This document shows, in pieces, positions 11,920 to 22,736 of a stretch of DNA of 64,000 nt; position 1 is the first letter of the stretch; the number at the start of each line of letters is the position of its first letter. Source of the DNA: Siphonodentalium dalli (lineage: Eukaryota > Mollusca > Scaphopoda > Gadilida > Siphonodentaliidae); NCBI GenBank assembly GCA_032622095.1, contig CP136063.1:13991814-14055813 (forward strand), in the 5' to 3' direction. The notes under the pieces were generated by a model that saw only the letters and a list, made by a program, of their open reading frames with translations, was not told the DNA's origin and did not search any database. A program made the translations under genes and the position numbers.

Positions 11920-12447
11920 TTAAAGATGGATTATCTCTTTAAATAACAAATTTTAAATAGTTGCGTGGGTATAAAATAATAGATATGAACTGAAGACCTA
12001 TGTCCGGAAGAGCTTCTATCAATTAATATTGATTTTATTTCGAATATAAAATCGGGCCCATTTATGTTACTATTTTTAGAACCGACCATTAGGATGAGAC
12101 CTTATTGCGATATAGAGCACTGGGCTGTTCTCACGGCTACGCAACGAATGTCAAATGTCACAGATTGCTTGTTTGTATTGTTTTGTTCCAACGATATAAG
12201 CGATAACGAGTATAATTAACATCTATTTGTGACAAAATTGCACAATATAATTTCTGGTCTCTGTTAACAGTAACCACCATTGTTCGTTAGCTGAACAAAC
12301 ACACATTTTTAGACCAGAAAATATTCGAAATAAAATTAATATTAATCGATAGAAGCATTTCCGGACAGGATTCTTCGATTCAAATCTAATATTTTATACC
12401 CCGGTAACTATATAATACATGTTTACAAAGAGATAATCCACCTTTAA
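11920..12447 (-). mobile_element. TTAA MITE family A, complete copy
   Basis: TTAA at 11920-11923, then AGATGGATTATCTCTTT; right end AAAGAGATAATCCACCT, then TTAA at 12444-12447. It is 528 bp including both TTAAs. Internal landmarks shared with other copies are TTGCGTGGGTATAAAAT, GAACCGACCATT and TTCGTTAGCTGAACAAAC. Non-coding. Confidence 0.9.
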
Positions 12448-13215
12448 CCATTTCCTGACCCTACCCCTGTTTACAATTGCAACACAAAATATCTTAAAAT
12501 GAACACGAAAACTCACCATGTGAGGTCCATGTCGATAAAGTAAACGATGGTAGCATATATATACGCAGCATTGGTGTTATAGCTGACCGATTTCTCTCTG
12601 ATAAAATATGGACGATGGTTCACCTGATAAACATGGACATGCTGGAGCTTGAATTGGGCGCACTTGACAAATTCTGAGTCCTGGTAAACGAAATGTTGGC
12701 ATAAAACTGAAGTTTTGAGTGCAGCAGAATTATTCTGTGCCTACATGTATGTGCATGGAAACAGCCACATCACTGAAAGACACAACCGTTGTACACTTTT
12801 TGTCGATGAGCCACCTCAAGCAGACTAATTGGCTGCCATTTAACCCTGCACTGGTCATGTTTTACATCAAATTTTAGAGACCTGCCACATATAGCGATGT
12901 AGTTTGCTCTTATGGCTAGTCGAAGCGTTTATTTCAGTTGTGTACAGACCCTCGATGTTCAGTGCGTGATTTGTTACCGTGTTACCATTAAAGGTGCACA
13001 TATGGACTCATAACGGACAAAAAAGGGAGATTTCGAGGTGAAAATTAGAAGCAAATATTGTCCCAGATGGGTTAATATTGGCTTCTCATTGACTACCACT
13101 GACTCAAATAATATAATATGCCAAGCGCTACAAGTTCCCTAATTGTTTGTTGGTCAATATTGATAGGAAACCCACTACTCGGCCCAAATGAGAAAAATTA
13201 TCATTTGTGTGCTTA
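12448..13215. other. No gene recognised
   Basis: Unique-looking sequence between a MITE-A and a MITE-C copy. All frames are closed at short intervals. I see no repeats or domains. Confidence 0.5.
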
Positions 13216-13670
13216 AGGTTACAGTGAAGTAATTATTTCCCATATGCCTCAGTGTTAACACATAGTGGCCTGCGGCCCTGACTATCCACGAATTGTGATA
13301 AATGAGTACATGATCACGATGATTGGCATCTGCGAAAAGTTTCTGCATGAAAACAAATCATATCGTCGAGCATGACATGTACCTTTACATTTGGGATTTA
13401 TAATCGAGAGTCAGAATTGCATGAAAAAAATATTGACATTTTTTACCTCACACCAAACAAAATAAATCCAGGAACCACGTGCTTTACAATGTGCCAATGT
13501 TTTGTTTGGAGTCTGAAATTTCAAGAGGAGTGATTGCATGTATTTTATATGTTTAAACATCGGAACTACTATTAACCAACCAGAGCCCAGATTTTTTGTT
13601 AATTCTCTCCTGCATCTTGGTCCAAAATCCGTTGGGGGGAGCTACCAATCGAATTACTTCACTGTAACCT
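13216..13670. mobile_element. MITE family C, copy 2
   Basis: 455 bp with the same perfect 19-bp inverted ends as copy 1 (13216-13234 and 13652-13670) and colinear internal sequence, for example TGGCCTGCGGCCCTGACTAT and CAACCAGAGCCCAGA. It lacks the 1.1-kb insert and so serves as the empty-site reference for it. Non-coding. Confidence 0.85.
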
Positions 13671-13814
13671 GTAAGAGATACCTTCAATATTGAAATTTTG
13701 TTTGCTTGAAGATTTGTTCAAATTTATAATGAATATACCAGCAAAACATCATACCTTGTCTTTCATTAATTTCAAAATAAATCAGAAATTTTTTTTACAA
13801 AAAAATGGTTGTAA

Positions 13815-14205
13815 CTTGAAAGAACAATTTAGTAGGCCTACTCCCTTTATCCAAGATTCATGCTGGCTGTGAAAGAGCGATCTGTCTATTTTAGCCTGAT
13901 CGTTATATTTTAGCCCGATCGGGCTATTATTGATTAATCGGTGGTTCACCCAGACCTGTAGAATATGTGCTATAGCATATAGATGAGGCGCTTCATGTAT
14001 GGGAGGCCCATTTCACTTGAAAGAACAATTTAGAGTAGGCCTACTCCCTTTATCCAAGATTCAAGCTGGCTGTTAAAGACCGATCGGTCTATTTTAGCCC
14101 GATCGGGCTATTGTTGATTGATCGGTGGTTCACCCAGACCTGTAGGATATACGCGCTATGGCACATAGATCAGGCATATCATGTATGGGAGGCCCATTTC
14201 ACATT
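13815..14205 (+). repeat. About 200-bp tandem duplication
   Basis: CTTGAAAGAACAATTTAG starts at 13815 and again at 14016 (period 201). Both units continue through TAGGCCTACTCCCTTTATCC, then TTTTAGCCCGATCGGGCTAT and GTTCACCCAGACCTGTAG. Each unit holds the self-complementary CCCGATCGGG. The region 13690-13872 has a short open frame with no domain. Confidence 0.8.
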
Positions 14206-15515
14206 CATTATTCATTTACTGTCAAGCGAAAATATTTCACAAAATAACATCTATCATTTGCGTTTCAGTGTAAATCACTTGCGCAAATAAAAATTAATAT
14301 GCATTGATATCACCCCCTGAATTAATTTTAAATGGCACAGACCCACCATGTGAGGGAAGCAACACCCCCAGTAACCCCAATATCTCTTTTATGACCATGG
14401 AAATGGTAGAGATATGTGCAGGATGTATATTGGTATAATCTGATGTATTTTAACTTACAGGCATAAGTAATGTGGTTGCATCCATTTCAGCTTGAGTATG
14501 TGGAGTTCAATGGGGGTGTATATGAATTACGGTTAATCGTAACTCATTTACGCTTAAGCGGATTTCATTTACACTTAAGCGTAATTGAAATAAATTATGC
14601 TTAAGCAAATACATGTACCTAACTCCAACTGGTTTCCTCAGTCTGAATATCCATCTTAGTATGGGATCTGGGTGGAGTCCTCACCTATGTTTGAGTGATG
14701 TTTTATGGTCTGAGTTAATTTGAGTTTAGAGCAAATCACATGGGAGTCTTTTTTTACATTTATGATATATTTGCATACAAGTATTTGCGCTTAAGCGTAA
14801 AGCAATTGCGCTTACTTAGTGTAAATACCTAACACTTCTTTACTTCCATCCAATTGTAACTGTCAATGATTGAGTACATCTTATGGTATATTCATTTGGG
14901 CCTATATAAACTAAAAAATTGAAGAAAACATGATTCCATATGGATATCGATATCACCATCGCTGTCCCAAACAAATACGGTCTGTACTAGAATAGTGAAT
15001 AGCAATATGGCACACATGTAGCATTGCACAGGTAATTAAACAGTTTGAAATACACATGTAATACAACTCTTTCTGCACCAGACTGTACCTGCTGTATATC
15101 TATCATAAAATCGGTCATCGATTACAAATTTATATAAATAGTAACATTTTCAACTGTTACCGTTGTTCATTGCTCGATCATAACCACTTTGGTTATAATT
15201 CTATCATAACTCGGTCAATGTTCTTCCGTGGGTGATTTCAGGCAATAATTCTGAGAACGAAAGCCGACTCAATCCCGACCAAGTCGGAAGTGTTCGGGTG
15301 TTTCCGCGACTGCACACTACAACTCATTGGTGTATTTATTTCGCGTTTACAGTGGAATTATTCGTCCCGATTGAGGGAAAGTATATAGTTAGTTACGTGG
15401 CCGTATAATAAGTACACACTGATATCTGGTTGGGGCATTTCGTGTATGGGGGTTATTTTATTCAGTCTTTCCACAGAATAACGCAGGGAAACTCAATTGT
15501 GAGGTTCAATTTAGG
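14206..15515. other. No gene recognised; scattered GCTTAAGC palindromes
   Basis: No coding signal. Between 14530 and 14820 the words TTACGCTTAAGCG, ACACTTAAGCGTAA, ATGCTTAAGCAAAT and TTGCGCTTAAGCGTAA recur, i.e. a short palindrome in variable context. No further structure is visible up to the MITE-B remnant. Confidence 0.45.
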
Positions 15516-15883
15516 TTTCACGTCACTTTAAGTTATTGTATCGTCATTAGTAAGTAAATGGCTTGAGTTTTCTACCAGTATCAGCATAATGTTTTAAACG
15601 ATTGTGTGTGCAATGGGTTTACTAATCCAGTATCCCTCAATTAATCTGATTACGTCTTGTACACGGAAATTCCTATTTTAATTTACGCCATTTTATGGCT
15701 CCAACCATAAATTCAATTTATATCAAGTTATTAACTTTTAAATTATTAAATTTTAAGATAGCCTATTAATCTGAGCTTTACAGAATACATCTTCGACTCA
15801 AATTACTAATGTTTCTATATATTTTCGATATCAGATCATTGTTATCACCGGAAATTTATTGAAAATGGCGTACAGTACCCCTT
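15516..15883 (-). mobile_element. TTAA MITE family B, partial copy (B3)
   Basis: Colinear with the right 60% of MITE-B2 read in reverse, ending GGCGTACAGTACCCCT at 15868-15883. It keeps the uninterrupted site GATAGCCTATTAATCTGAG (near 15760), which is where copy B1 was later hit by a family-A MITE, so it shows the empty target. The left third is missing. The stretch from here to 16160 holds no gene. Confidence 0.75.
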
Positions 15884-16164
15884 CAATAGGCGATTACTCA
15901 ATATTGCATTTAACGGAGATCCCGTATATAATATAGAAACATGTGGAAATATATACTGCATATGAGTGTAGGATGAGGATCTCATTATTTGCCATAGATG
16001 TTATGTGGTGGTAGATTGTGTCACCCCCACCCCAAAATTCAGAAGAACAAAAGATCAGTTTTGAAATTTCGGTGTGGCAGAATACAAAAGCACAACTCCG
16101 ATTATTTTGTGCTATTATATTGCAGTCTACCCACTTCGAGATTGATTGTGTGTATTGTGTTGTT

Positions 16165-16750
16165 GCATAGTTATAAACGATAATGAGTATAACTAACGTT
16201 TATTTTTTACAAAATTGTACAATCAAATTTCTCGTCTCTGTTAACAACAACCACTATTGTTCGTTAGCTAAACAACTACACCTTTTTAGACTAGAACATA
16301 TTCGAAATAAAATTAATATAAATCGATAGAAGCATTTCTGGACAGGAGTCTTCGATTCATGACTAATACGTTATACCCTCGTAAATATATAAAACACGTT
16401 TACAAAGAGATAATCCATCTTTAATATTGATTTTATTTCGAATATTTTATTGGGTCCATTTATTTGTATATTTTTAGAACAGACCATTCGGGTGATGTCA
16501 TATAGCGATAGAGAGCATTATGCTGTTCCTATGGCTACGCACCGTACGTCCAATGCCAAAGATTGATTGGTTGTAATGTTTTATTCCACAATTCTAATAT
16601 GTTATACCCCGGTAACTATATAATACGTTTACAAAGAGATAATACACATTTAAATTTGGATCATATCTTTAAAGATGGATTATCTCTTTAAATAACAGAT
16701 TTGAAATAGTTGCGTGGGTATAATATAATAAATATGAATTTAAGACCGCT
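16165..16750 (-). mobile_element. Cluster of three broken family-A MITE fragments
   Basis: The right half of one copy ends with AAAGAGATAATCCATCTTTAA at 16402-16422. An internally deleted copy at about 16420-16654 ends in a mutated terminal repeat followed by TTTAA. A left-end fragment (AAAGATGGATTATCTCTTT, then TTGCGTGGGTATAA) lies at about 16672-16750. All three are in the same orientation, consistent with insertions at or near earlier MITE ends. Confidence 0.75.
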
Positions 16751-17031
16751 ACCAAGTATGCATTCTCGATGTCTCTATGTTCATGTAGCATTTTATATTA
16801 TCCTTCATTTAATTAACTATTTCTTTGTGTTTCCTTGTCCAAACTCCCAGACATTCAGTATTTATATATATATATTAAAAAAAAGCCTGGTAAACCATCG
16901 TGTACTGGGCTTGTGCCTTGGTCAAGTAAGTGTTTGTTTTATTATTATTATTATTTTATTTCAGACATGAATGTCCATATGTGTGTTTGGAATTATCATT
17001 TACAAGTATAGTAAATCCGTCCACTCCTTAT

Positions 17032-17930
17032 TCAAGGGAGATTGATACATAATATCTGAATTGCAGATTGCACACGAATAGCATTCGTTGATTTACATAG
17101 TCTTCCCTTAAAGCTATAAATGTTCTTCCGTCTAAGCATAGCCAAGGAAAGTACCCGGTCTTTGGTATACATTTCACTCGCACTGCATCCTTTTTCATAT
17201 CTCATCAGCATTCTGTAGCTGTTGTTGTAACATACAGTGATCTTTTTCATAGTCTGTTTTGTATAATTTTCCCAAAGATGTGAGCAATAAAGAGGTGAAA
17301 TGAATCGCTGGAACAGAAATGATTTCACCTCCGGAGAACATCTCGGAAATTTCCTTATCAAACTGTTCCCACGGGAGCAGATGGAACGGTATTGTCTTTC
17401 GATGTCCCCATTATATCTGAGGTCTTCGGAGATGATGTGTCCAAGATATTTGAAAGATGACACATATTCTATCGTTTTTCTCTGAAGGTGTAAACCCGGT
17501 AAGTGATTAATATGTAGTTGTCTCGGTAGGAAGGCCTCAGCCACTGTCTTTCGAGTGTTGTAAATTATGTTCATCTCACTTCCATACGACTAGCAAATAT
17601 TGATCAGTTTTTGCAGTCCTGATACACATGGTGATATCAGACACATATCATCTGCATATATCAGATGGTTCAGGCGATGTCCTCCTACTATACATCCAAC
17701 ATCACATTTGTTCAGCTTCACACTGATTGTGTCAATATAAATGTTAAAGAAATACGGACTCAGCTTATTCCTTGTCGGACGCCCTGTGTTGGTGAAAACA
17801 TGTCAGAGTATGTGGATCGACAACTCGCCTCTATCATATACTCTATTTCTTTTTCGCTGATCATTTTTGACGTAGCCCAATACTTTTCAAGTTGTGTTAA
17901 TGATGCTCTTCTTCTTATATAAGGGTTAAT
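17032..17930 (-). pseudogene. Non-LTR retrotransposon reverse transcriptase fragment
   Basis: On the minus strand the order is a damaged motif B (QG-type turn, frame-shifted, near 17770-17800), LSPYFFNIYID, then the catalytic motif C LIYADDMCLIS with YADD at about 17648-17659. An in-frame TAG follows at about 17590, then a 180-residue C-terminal stretch (17032-17574) with FKYLGHIIS, ISPLYCSHLWENYT and YNNSYRMLMRYEKGCSAS, typical of the LINE region after the RT palm. Motif A and everything upstream is missing (5' truncation, as usual for LINEs). It is a dead fragment. The clade (CR1/Jockey-like) is a guess. Confidence 0.85.
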
Positions 17931-18191
17931 TCATAATAACACACAGCGTCGTTTTCTAAATAGACTGCAACTTAATAAACAATGGTATCATCCCCTGTCC
18001 ACCAAAATAGACATATATCGGGGGGGGGGGGGGGGGGAGTTATACCATCGACGTATATTATATGTATATGACACAAAGCATTTTCCGCTTTATCTCGCTT
18101 TAATGAAGTCGAAAGAGTAGTCTCGTCAGTTCTCGATCTGATCGCGAGATTTCGTTAAAATAGCACAGGGCTAACGAGAGTTTCATATCCA

Positions 18192-19310
18192 TTAAAGGAA
18201 TGATGTACCCAAAGTGTTGTTGTTGGTTGGTTGTCTCAGAGTCGGAGAATAAGGTAACAATTTTTCCATTCTTTGAAAGTCTGTTGCGTATGAAGTAATG
18301 TTGTGGATGGCAAATTTACCGAAATGCAAACATACAAATTGTCGTTGTCGACTATTTTTTGTACAGTTTTCAACCAAATAAATCAAATAAATGTTATATT
18401 ATATGCATACTAGTCCCATATACTCATTTAAGTTTTGTATCGTCACTAGTCAGTGAGTGGCTTGAGTTTTCTCCCCGTATCAGCATAATGTTTCAAACGA
18501 TCGTGTGTCCAATGGGTTTACTAATCCAGTATCCCTCAATTATAATTTGATTACGTTTTGTACACGGAAATTCGTATTTTAATATACGCCATTGTATGGC
18601 TCCAGCCATAAATTCAAATTATATTAAATTACTAACTTTTAAATTATTAAATTTTAAGATAGCCTATTAAAGGTGGATTATCTCTTTGTAGACATGTATT
18701 ATATAGTTACCGGGGTATAAAATATTAGATTTGAATCAAAGACTCCTGTCCGGAAATGCTTCTATCGATTAATATAAATTTTATTTCGAATATTTTCTGG
18801 TCTAAAAAGGTGTGCTTGTTCAGCTAACGAACACTAGTGGTTACTGTTAACAAAGACCAGAAATTTCATTTAACAATTTTGTTCTAAATAAACGTTAATT
18901 ATACATATTAGTGCTTATATCTGTGGAACAAAACAATACAAACAACCAATCTGTGACATTTGACTTTCGTTGCGCAGCCGTAGGAATAGCCCAGTGCTCT
19001 ATATCGCAATATGGCATCATCCGAATGGTATGTTCTAAAAATAGTAACATGAACTGTCCCAATTTTATATTCGAAATCAAATCAGTATTAATTGATAGAA
19101 GCTTTTCCGGCAGGGTCTTCAGTTCATATCTATTATTTTATAACCACACAACTATTTAAAATTTGTTATTTAAAGAGATAATCCATCTTTAACCTAAGCA
19201 TTTACAGAATACATCTTCGACTCAAATTACTTATGTTTGTATATATTATCGATAATAGATCGTTGTTATCACCGGAAATTTATTGAAAATGGCGTACAGT
19301 ACCCCTTTAA
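18192..19310 (-). mobile_element. TTAA MITE family B, copy B1, split by a family-A MITE
   Basis: TTAA at 18192-18195 and at 19307-19310 bound a copy colinear with B2 in reverse (AGTCGGAGAATAA, then CAAATTGTCGTTGTCGA, TTTTAAGATAGCCTATTAA). Its left terminal repeat is mutated; its right end is GCGTACAGTACCCCT. A complete family-A MITE (18667-19192) interrupts it at CTATTAA. Without that insert it is about 590 bp, like B2. The right end directly precedes the zinc-finger locus. Confidence 0.85.
18667..19192 (+). mobile_element. TTAA MITE family A, complete, nested in MITE-B1
   Basis: TTAA at 18667-18670, then AGGTGGATTATCTCTTT; AAAGAGATAATCCATCT, then TTAA at 19189-19192. The intact sequence GATAGCCTATTAA in B3 and the reverse complement in B2 are empty sites, so the TTAA is truly duplicated on insertion. 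It carries derived variants (CCGGCAGGGTCTTC, TATAACCACACAAC) that are shared only with the copy at 21755-22553, showing common descent by segmental duplication. Confidence 0.92.
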
Positions 19311-19616
19311 ATATAGATCGATGGTTATACGACGAAATTACTGTCGAGTTTGTGACGCTATTCCGGCCGGCCTTTAACACCAATGTAGACGACATCGTAA
19401 GCTGTGTAGACATATATCGTTTTGTAAACCGTTCTACTAAACAAAACCACATAATGCGACGCATGGTAATTCAACAGAATGCGGTATTTCGATCGTCCTT
19501 TGTTCGACTTGAAAATCGGTAGACTGAAACCTGATCTCTCCGTATCACGAACTAAATAATTTACAGTTACACTGTGGAATTCCATTATAATTAGATCGGA
19601 TTTTCGCTATATACAC
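19311..19616 (+). other. Leader region of the zinc-finger gene
   Basis: Sequence between the MITE-B1 end and the ZF start codon, shared with the paralogue (22678-22740 plus 24295-24544). An 80-codon frame (19283-19522) begins with ATGGCGTACAG inside the MITE terminus and ends before the ZF ORF. In the paralogue it is shifted by one inserted base and split by a transposon. It could be 5' UTR or a weak upstream ORF; no domain is visible and no splice sites are convincing. Confidence 0.4.
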
Positions 19617-20792
19617 ATGCAGACTGCCGCTCCAAGAGATATACAGCTGACTTGTCACAATTCCGGGCACACGATGGGATATTCTAACCTGAATGTTCAT
19701 GAGACCGCATACACGTTTAATCAATCGTGCCACTTGACGCCACATAATATAATCCACACTGGAGATAAGCTTCACTTGTGTGATATATGTGGGAAATCAT
19801 TTAATCGGTCGAGTCACCTGGAGGGACATAAGAGAATCCACACTGGAGAGAAACCTTACCATTGTGACATGTGCGGGAAATCATTTACACGATCGAGCGA
19901 CTTGGTGAAACATATGCGAATCCACACTGGAGATAAGCCTGATATATGCGGGAAATCGTTTGATACGTTGGGCAGTGTGGTGAATCACAAGCGAATCCAC
20001 ACCGGAGAGAAGCCTTACCATTGTGATATATGTGGGAAATCATTTAATCGATCGAGCAGCCTGTTGACGCATAAGAGAATCCACACTGGAGATAAGCCTT
20101 ACCATTGTGATATATGCGGGAAATTATTTAATCAATCGAGCACCTTGGTGACGCATAAGAGAATCCACACTGGAGATAAGCCTTACCATTGTGATATATG
20201 CGGGAAATCGTTTGATTCGTCGCGCAGTGTAGTGAATCACAAGCGAATCCACACCGGAGATAAGCCTTACCATTGTGATATATGTGGGAAATCTTTTGAT
20301 CAATCGAGCGACTTGGTGAATCACAAGCGAGTCCACACCGGAGATAAGCCTTACCATTGTGATATATGCAGGAAATCATTCAATCAATCGGGCGCCTTGG
20401 TGAAACATAAGAGAATCCACACCGGAGATACGCCTTACCCTTGTGATATATGCGGGAAATCATTTAATACATCGAGTAACTTAGTGACACATAAGAGAAT
20501 CCACACCGGAGATATGCCTTACCATTGTGATATATGCGAGAAATCGTTTAATACATCGAGTAATCTGGTGACGCATAAGAGAATCCACACCGGAGATAAA
20601 CCTTACCGTTGCGATATATGCGGGAAATCGTTTAATACATCGAGTAACTTAGTGACACATAAGAGAATCCACACCGGAGATATGCCTTACCGTTGTGATA
20701 TATGCGGAAAATCATTTTGTCAATCGAGCACTTTGGCGACACATAAGAGAATCCATGCCGGAGATAAGCCCGCATACATCTCTCCAAAATGA
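19617..20792 (+). CDS. C2H2 zinc-finger protein, 12 tandem fingers
   Basis: Intact 391-codon ORF. After a 60-residue N-terminus with a degenerate finger (YTFNQSCHLTPHNIIH), twelve 28-residue fingers follow with linkers TGEKP, TGDKP or TGDMP. Finger 3 lacks its first Cys because YHC is deleted (near 19940), giving 11 complete fingers. Helix contact residues (-1,2,3,6) vary: RSHG, RSDK, TGSN, RSST, QSTT, SRSN, QSDN, QGAK, TSNT three times, QSTT. Backbone and linker DNA is nearly constant. It is probably a nuclear DNA-binding protein; its target is unknown. There is no KRAB, BTB or SCAN-like domain in this ORF, so regulation through a partner domain would need upstream exons. It ends soon after finger 12 (AYISPK). 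It could be a single-exon gene or a terminal exon. A close pseudogenised paralogue lies 4.9 kb downstream. Confidence 0.88.
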   Translation: MQTAAPRDIQLTCHNSGHTMGYSNLNVHETAYTFNQSCHLTPHNIIHTGDKLHLCDICGKSFNRSSHLEGHKRIHTGEKPYHCDMCGKSFTRSSDLVKHMRIHTGDKPDICGKSFDTLGSVVNHKRIHTGEKPYHCDICGKSFNRSSSLLTHKRIHTGDKPYHCDICGKLFNQSSTLVTHKRIHTGDKPYHCDICGKSFDSSRSVVNHKRIHTGDKPYHCDICGKSFDQSSDLVNHKRVHTGDKPYHCDICRKSFNQSGALVKHKRIHTGDTPYPCDICGKSFNTSSNLVTHKRIHTGDMPYHCDICEKSFNTSSNLVTHKRIHTGDKPYRCDICGKSFNTSSNLVTHKRIHTGDMPYRCDICGKSFCQSSTLATHKRIHAGDKPAYISPK

Positions 20793-21411
20793 GTTTGTGA
20801 CATTTAATATATTCTTCGAATGAGACTTGGAAACAATCTCGCGCATAGAGTTTGGATAACCCCAGTGGCACCTAGGGAGGATCTGCCGCCAAACAGAGGA
20901 AAAACCACTGTAACATCGATGTACCTAGGGAGGTTCTCCCACCAGACAGAGGAGCAATCACTGTAAGACAAGCAGGAGTTCATTTTTCCAACAATCAGGA
21001 AACATTCCAAATATGTTTCAAATTCAGAAAAAAAAATTCAAGGAGTATTGGGACTTACCAAATGATTCTGTCCCATCTAGCAATGACATAATTCTTTGAA
21101 CAGCCCCTTCCAAACAGCCCCTTCCAAAATAATGCACAGCACAGATATAGCTGTTGACCATGTTCGTGCAACATATGCATGTACAAACATTGACCAAATA
21201 CACCCACGCGGGTCAGTTGCCATATAATATACACATCAGTTAAACACAAGACAACTCCATATAAAATACATATTGAACAATAGAACATGTATAGGTAACC
21301 CAACACTTGGTATAAGTATATATATGCTCAATTGTTAGGCCTACACATCAGATGCTCTGGTTCATGGCTGACATCATGAGGAATGTGAACTTTTCTTTTT
21401 CATCAGAGTTG
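20793..21411. other. Downstream of the ZF gene; no gene recognised
   Basis: Contains a small imperfect tandem pair at about 20870-20970 (ACCTAGGGAGGATCTGCC and ACCTAGGGAGGTTCTCCC, about 56-61 bp apart). No clear polyadenylation signal is placed convincingly, and no open frame has a domain. Confidence 0.45.
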
Positions 21412-21513
21412 ACGAAAATTGGTTGGTGAAATCTTATTTCAGTGAAAAATCCTTTCCGAAATATTTCGGAAAAGATTTTTCACTGAAATAATATTTCACC
21501 AACCAATTTTCGT
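21412..21513. repeat. 102-bp near-perfect palindrome (hairpin)
   Basis: Two 51-nt arms with only two mismatches and no loop: ACGAAAATTGGTTGGTGAAA ... TTTCCGAAAT | ATTTCGGAAA ... TTTCACCAACCAATTTTCGT. The centre is between 21462 and 21463. A transcript would fold into a long hairpin. It may be a tiny foldback element or a small-RNA precursor. Confidence 0.9.
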
Positions 21514-21754
21514 ATAGTTATGTTTTTGACATCTCACCATAAAGTGTTAGAATAGAATAGAGTTTATTTACCAATAAAGGCCCTCAGTGGGTAAGTTACA
21601 AAGTGTTATAAGTATAACAAACATATAGTATAGGGTGTAACAGCCAGATATAATCAGATACAAACATATACAGTGACCATGACTGCATAACTAGTGAGAA
21701 CTGTTATGCCGTTGCTTTGAAGTAAGATAATGGTTGTTAGCTAGTAATGTGAAT

Positions 21755-22553
21755 AAAACAGTGCTCTATATCGCAATATGGTATCATCCGAATGGTATGT
21801 TCTAAAATTAGTAACATGAACGGTCCCAATTTTATATTCGAAATAAAATCAGTATTAATTGATAGAAGCTTTTCCGGCAGGGTCTTCAGTTTATATCTAT
21901 TATTTTATAACCACACAACTATTTAAAATTTGTTATTTAAAGGGGTACTGTACGCCATTTTCATTAAATTTCCGGTGACAACAACGATCTAATATCGATC
22001 ATATATAGAAACATAAGTAATTTGAGTCGAAGATGTATTCTGTAAACGCTCAGGTTAATAGGCTATCTTAAAATTTAATAATTTAAAAGTTAATAATTTA
22101 ATATAAATTGATTTTATGGCTCCAGCCATAAAATGGCGTCTCTTAAAATTGGAATTTCCGTGTACAAAACGTAATCAAATTATAATTGAGGGATACTGGA
22201 TTAATAAAACAATTGCACACACGATCGTTTGAAACATTATGCTTATACGGGGAGAAAACCCAAGCCACTCATTGAGTAGTGACCATACACTAACTTAAAT
22301 GAGTATATGGGACTACTAAGCATATAATATGATGTTTATTTGATTCATTTGGTTGAAAACTGTACAAAAATTACTCGACAACGACAATTTGTATTTTTGC
22401 ATTCCGGTAAATTTGCCATCCGTAACAATACTTCGTACTCAACAGACTTTCAAAAAATGGAAAAGTTGTTACTTTATTCTCCGACTCGGGGATTATAGAA
22501 ACCAACAACAACATCTTGGGTACAGTACCCCTTTAAAGAGATAATCCATCTTT
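21755..22553 (+). mobile_element. MITE family A, 5'-truncated and split by MITE-B2
   Basis: The right half of family A runs from CAGTGCTCTATATCGCAATA to TTTGTTATTTAA (21940), is interrupted by MITE-B2, then resumes AGAGATAATCCATCTTTAA (22537-22555). The left half is missing at the duplication boundary. Confidence 0.85.
21937..22536 (+). mobile_element. TTAA MITE family B, complete copy (B2)
   Basis: 592 bp (21941-22532) with perfect 13-bp inverted ends AGGGGTACTGTAC and GTACAGTACCCCT, flanked by TTAA at 21937-21940 and 22533-22536. It sits inside the terminal repeat of a MITE-A; undisturbed MITE-A ends (for example 19165-19192) are the empty site. Non-coding. By TTAA specificity it is most likely piggyBac-mobilised, which is inference from known target preference. 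Confidence 0.93.
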
Positions 22554-22736
22554 AACCTAAGCATTTACAGAATACATCTTCGACTCAAATTACTTATGTT
22601 TATATATATTATCGATAATAGATCGTTGTTATCACCGGAAATTTATTGAAAATGGCGTACAGTACCCCTTTAAATATAGATCGATGGTTATACGACGAAA
22701 TTACTGTCGAGTTTGTGACGCTATTCCGGCCGGCCT

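Noticed and set aside
18001-18035. Long G-run as a G-quadruplex regulatory site
   Set aside because: Homopolymer runs of G or C occur at many repeat junctions here (for example 2795, 46743, 60957) and look like slippage products.
19283-19522. First coding exon of the ZF gene starting in the MITE end
   Set aside because: It is in a separate frame ended by a stop before the ZF start, has no visible donor site, and is shifted by one base in the paralogue.
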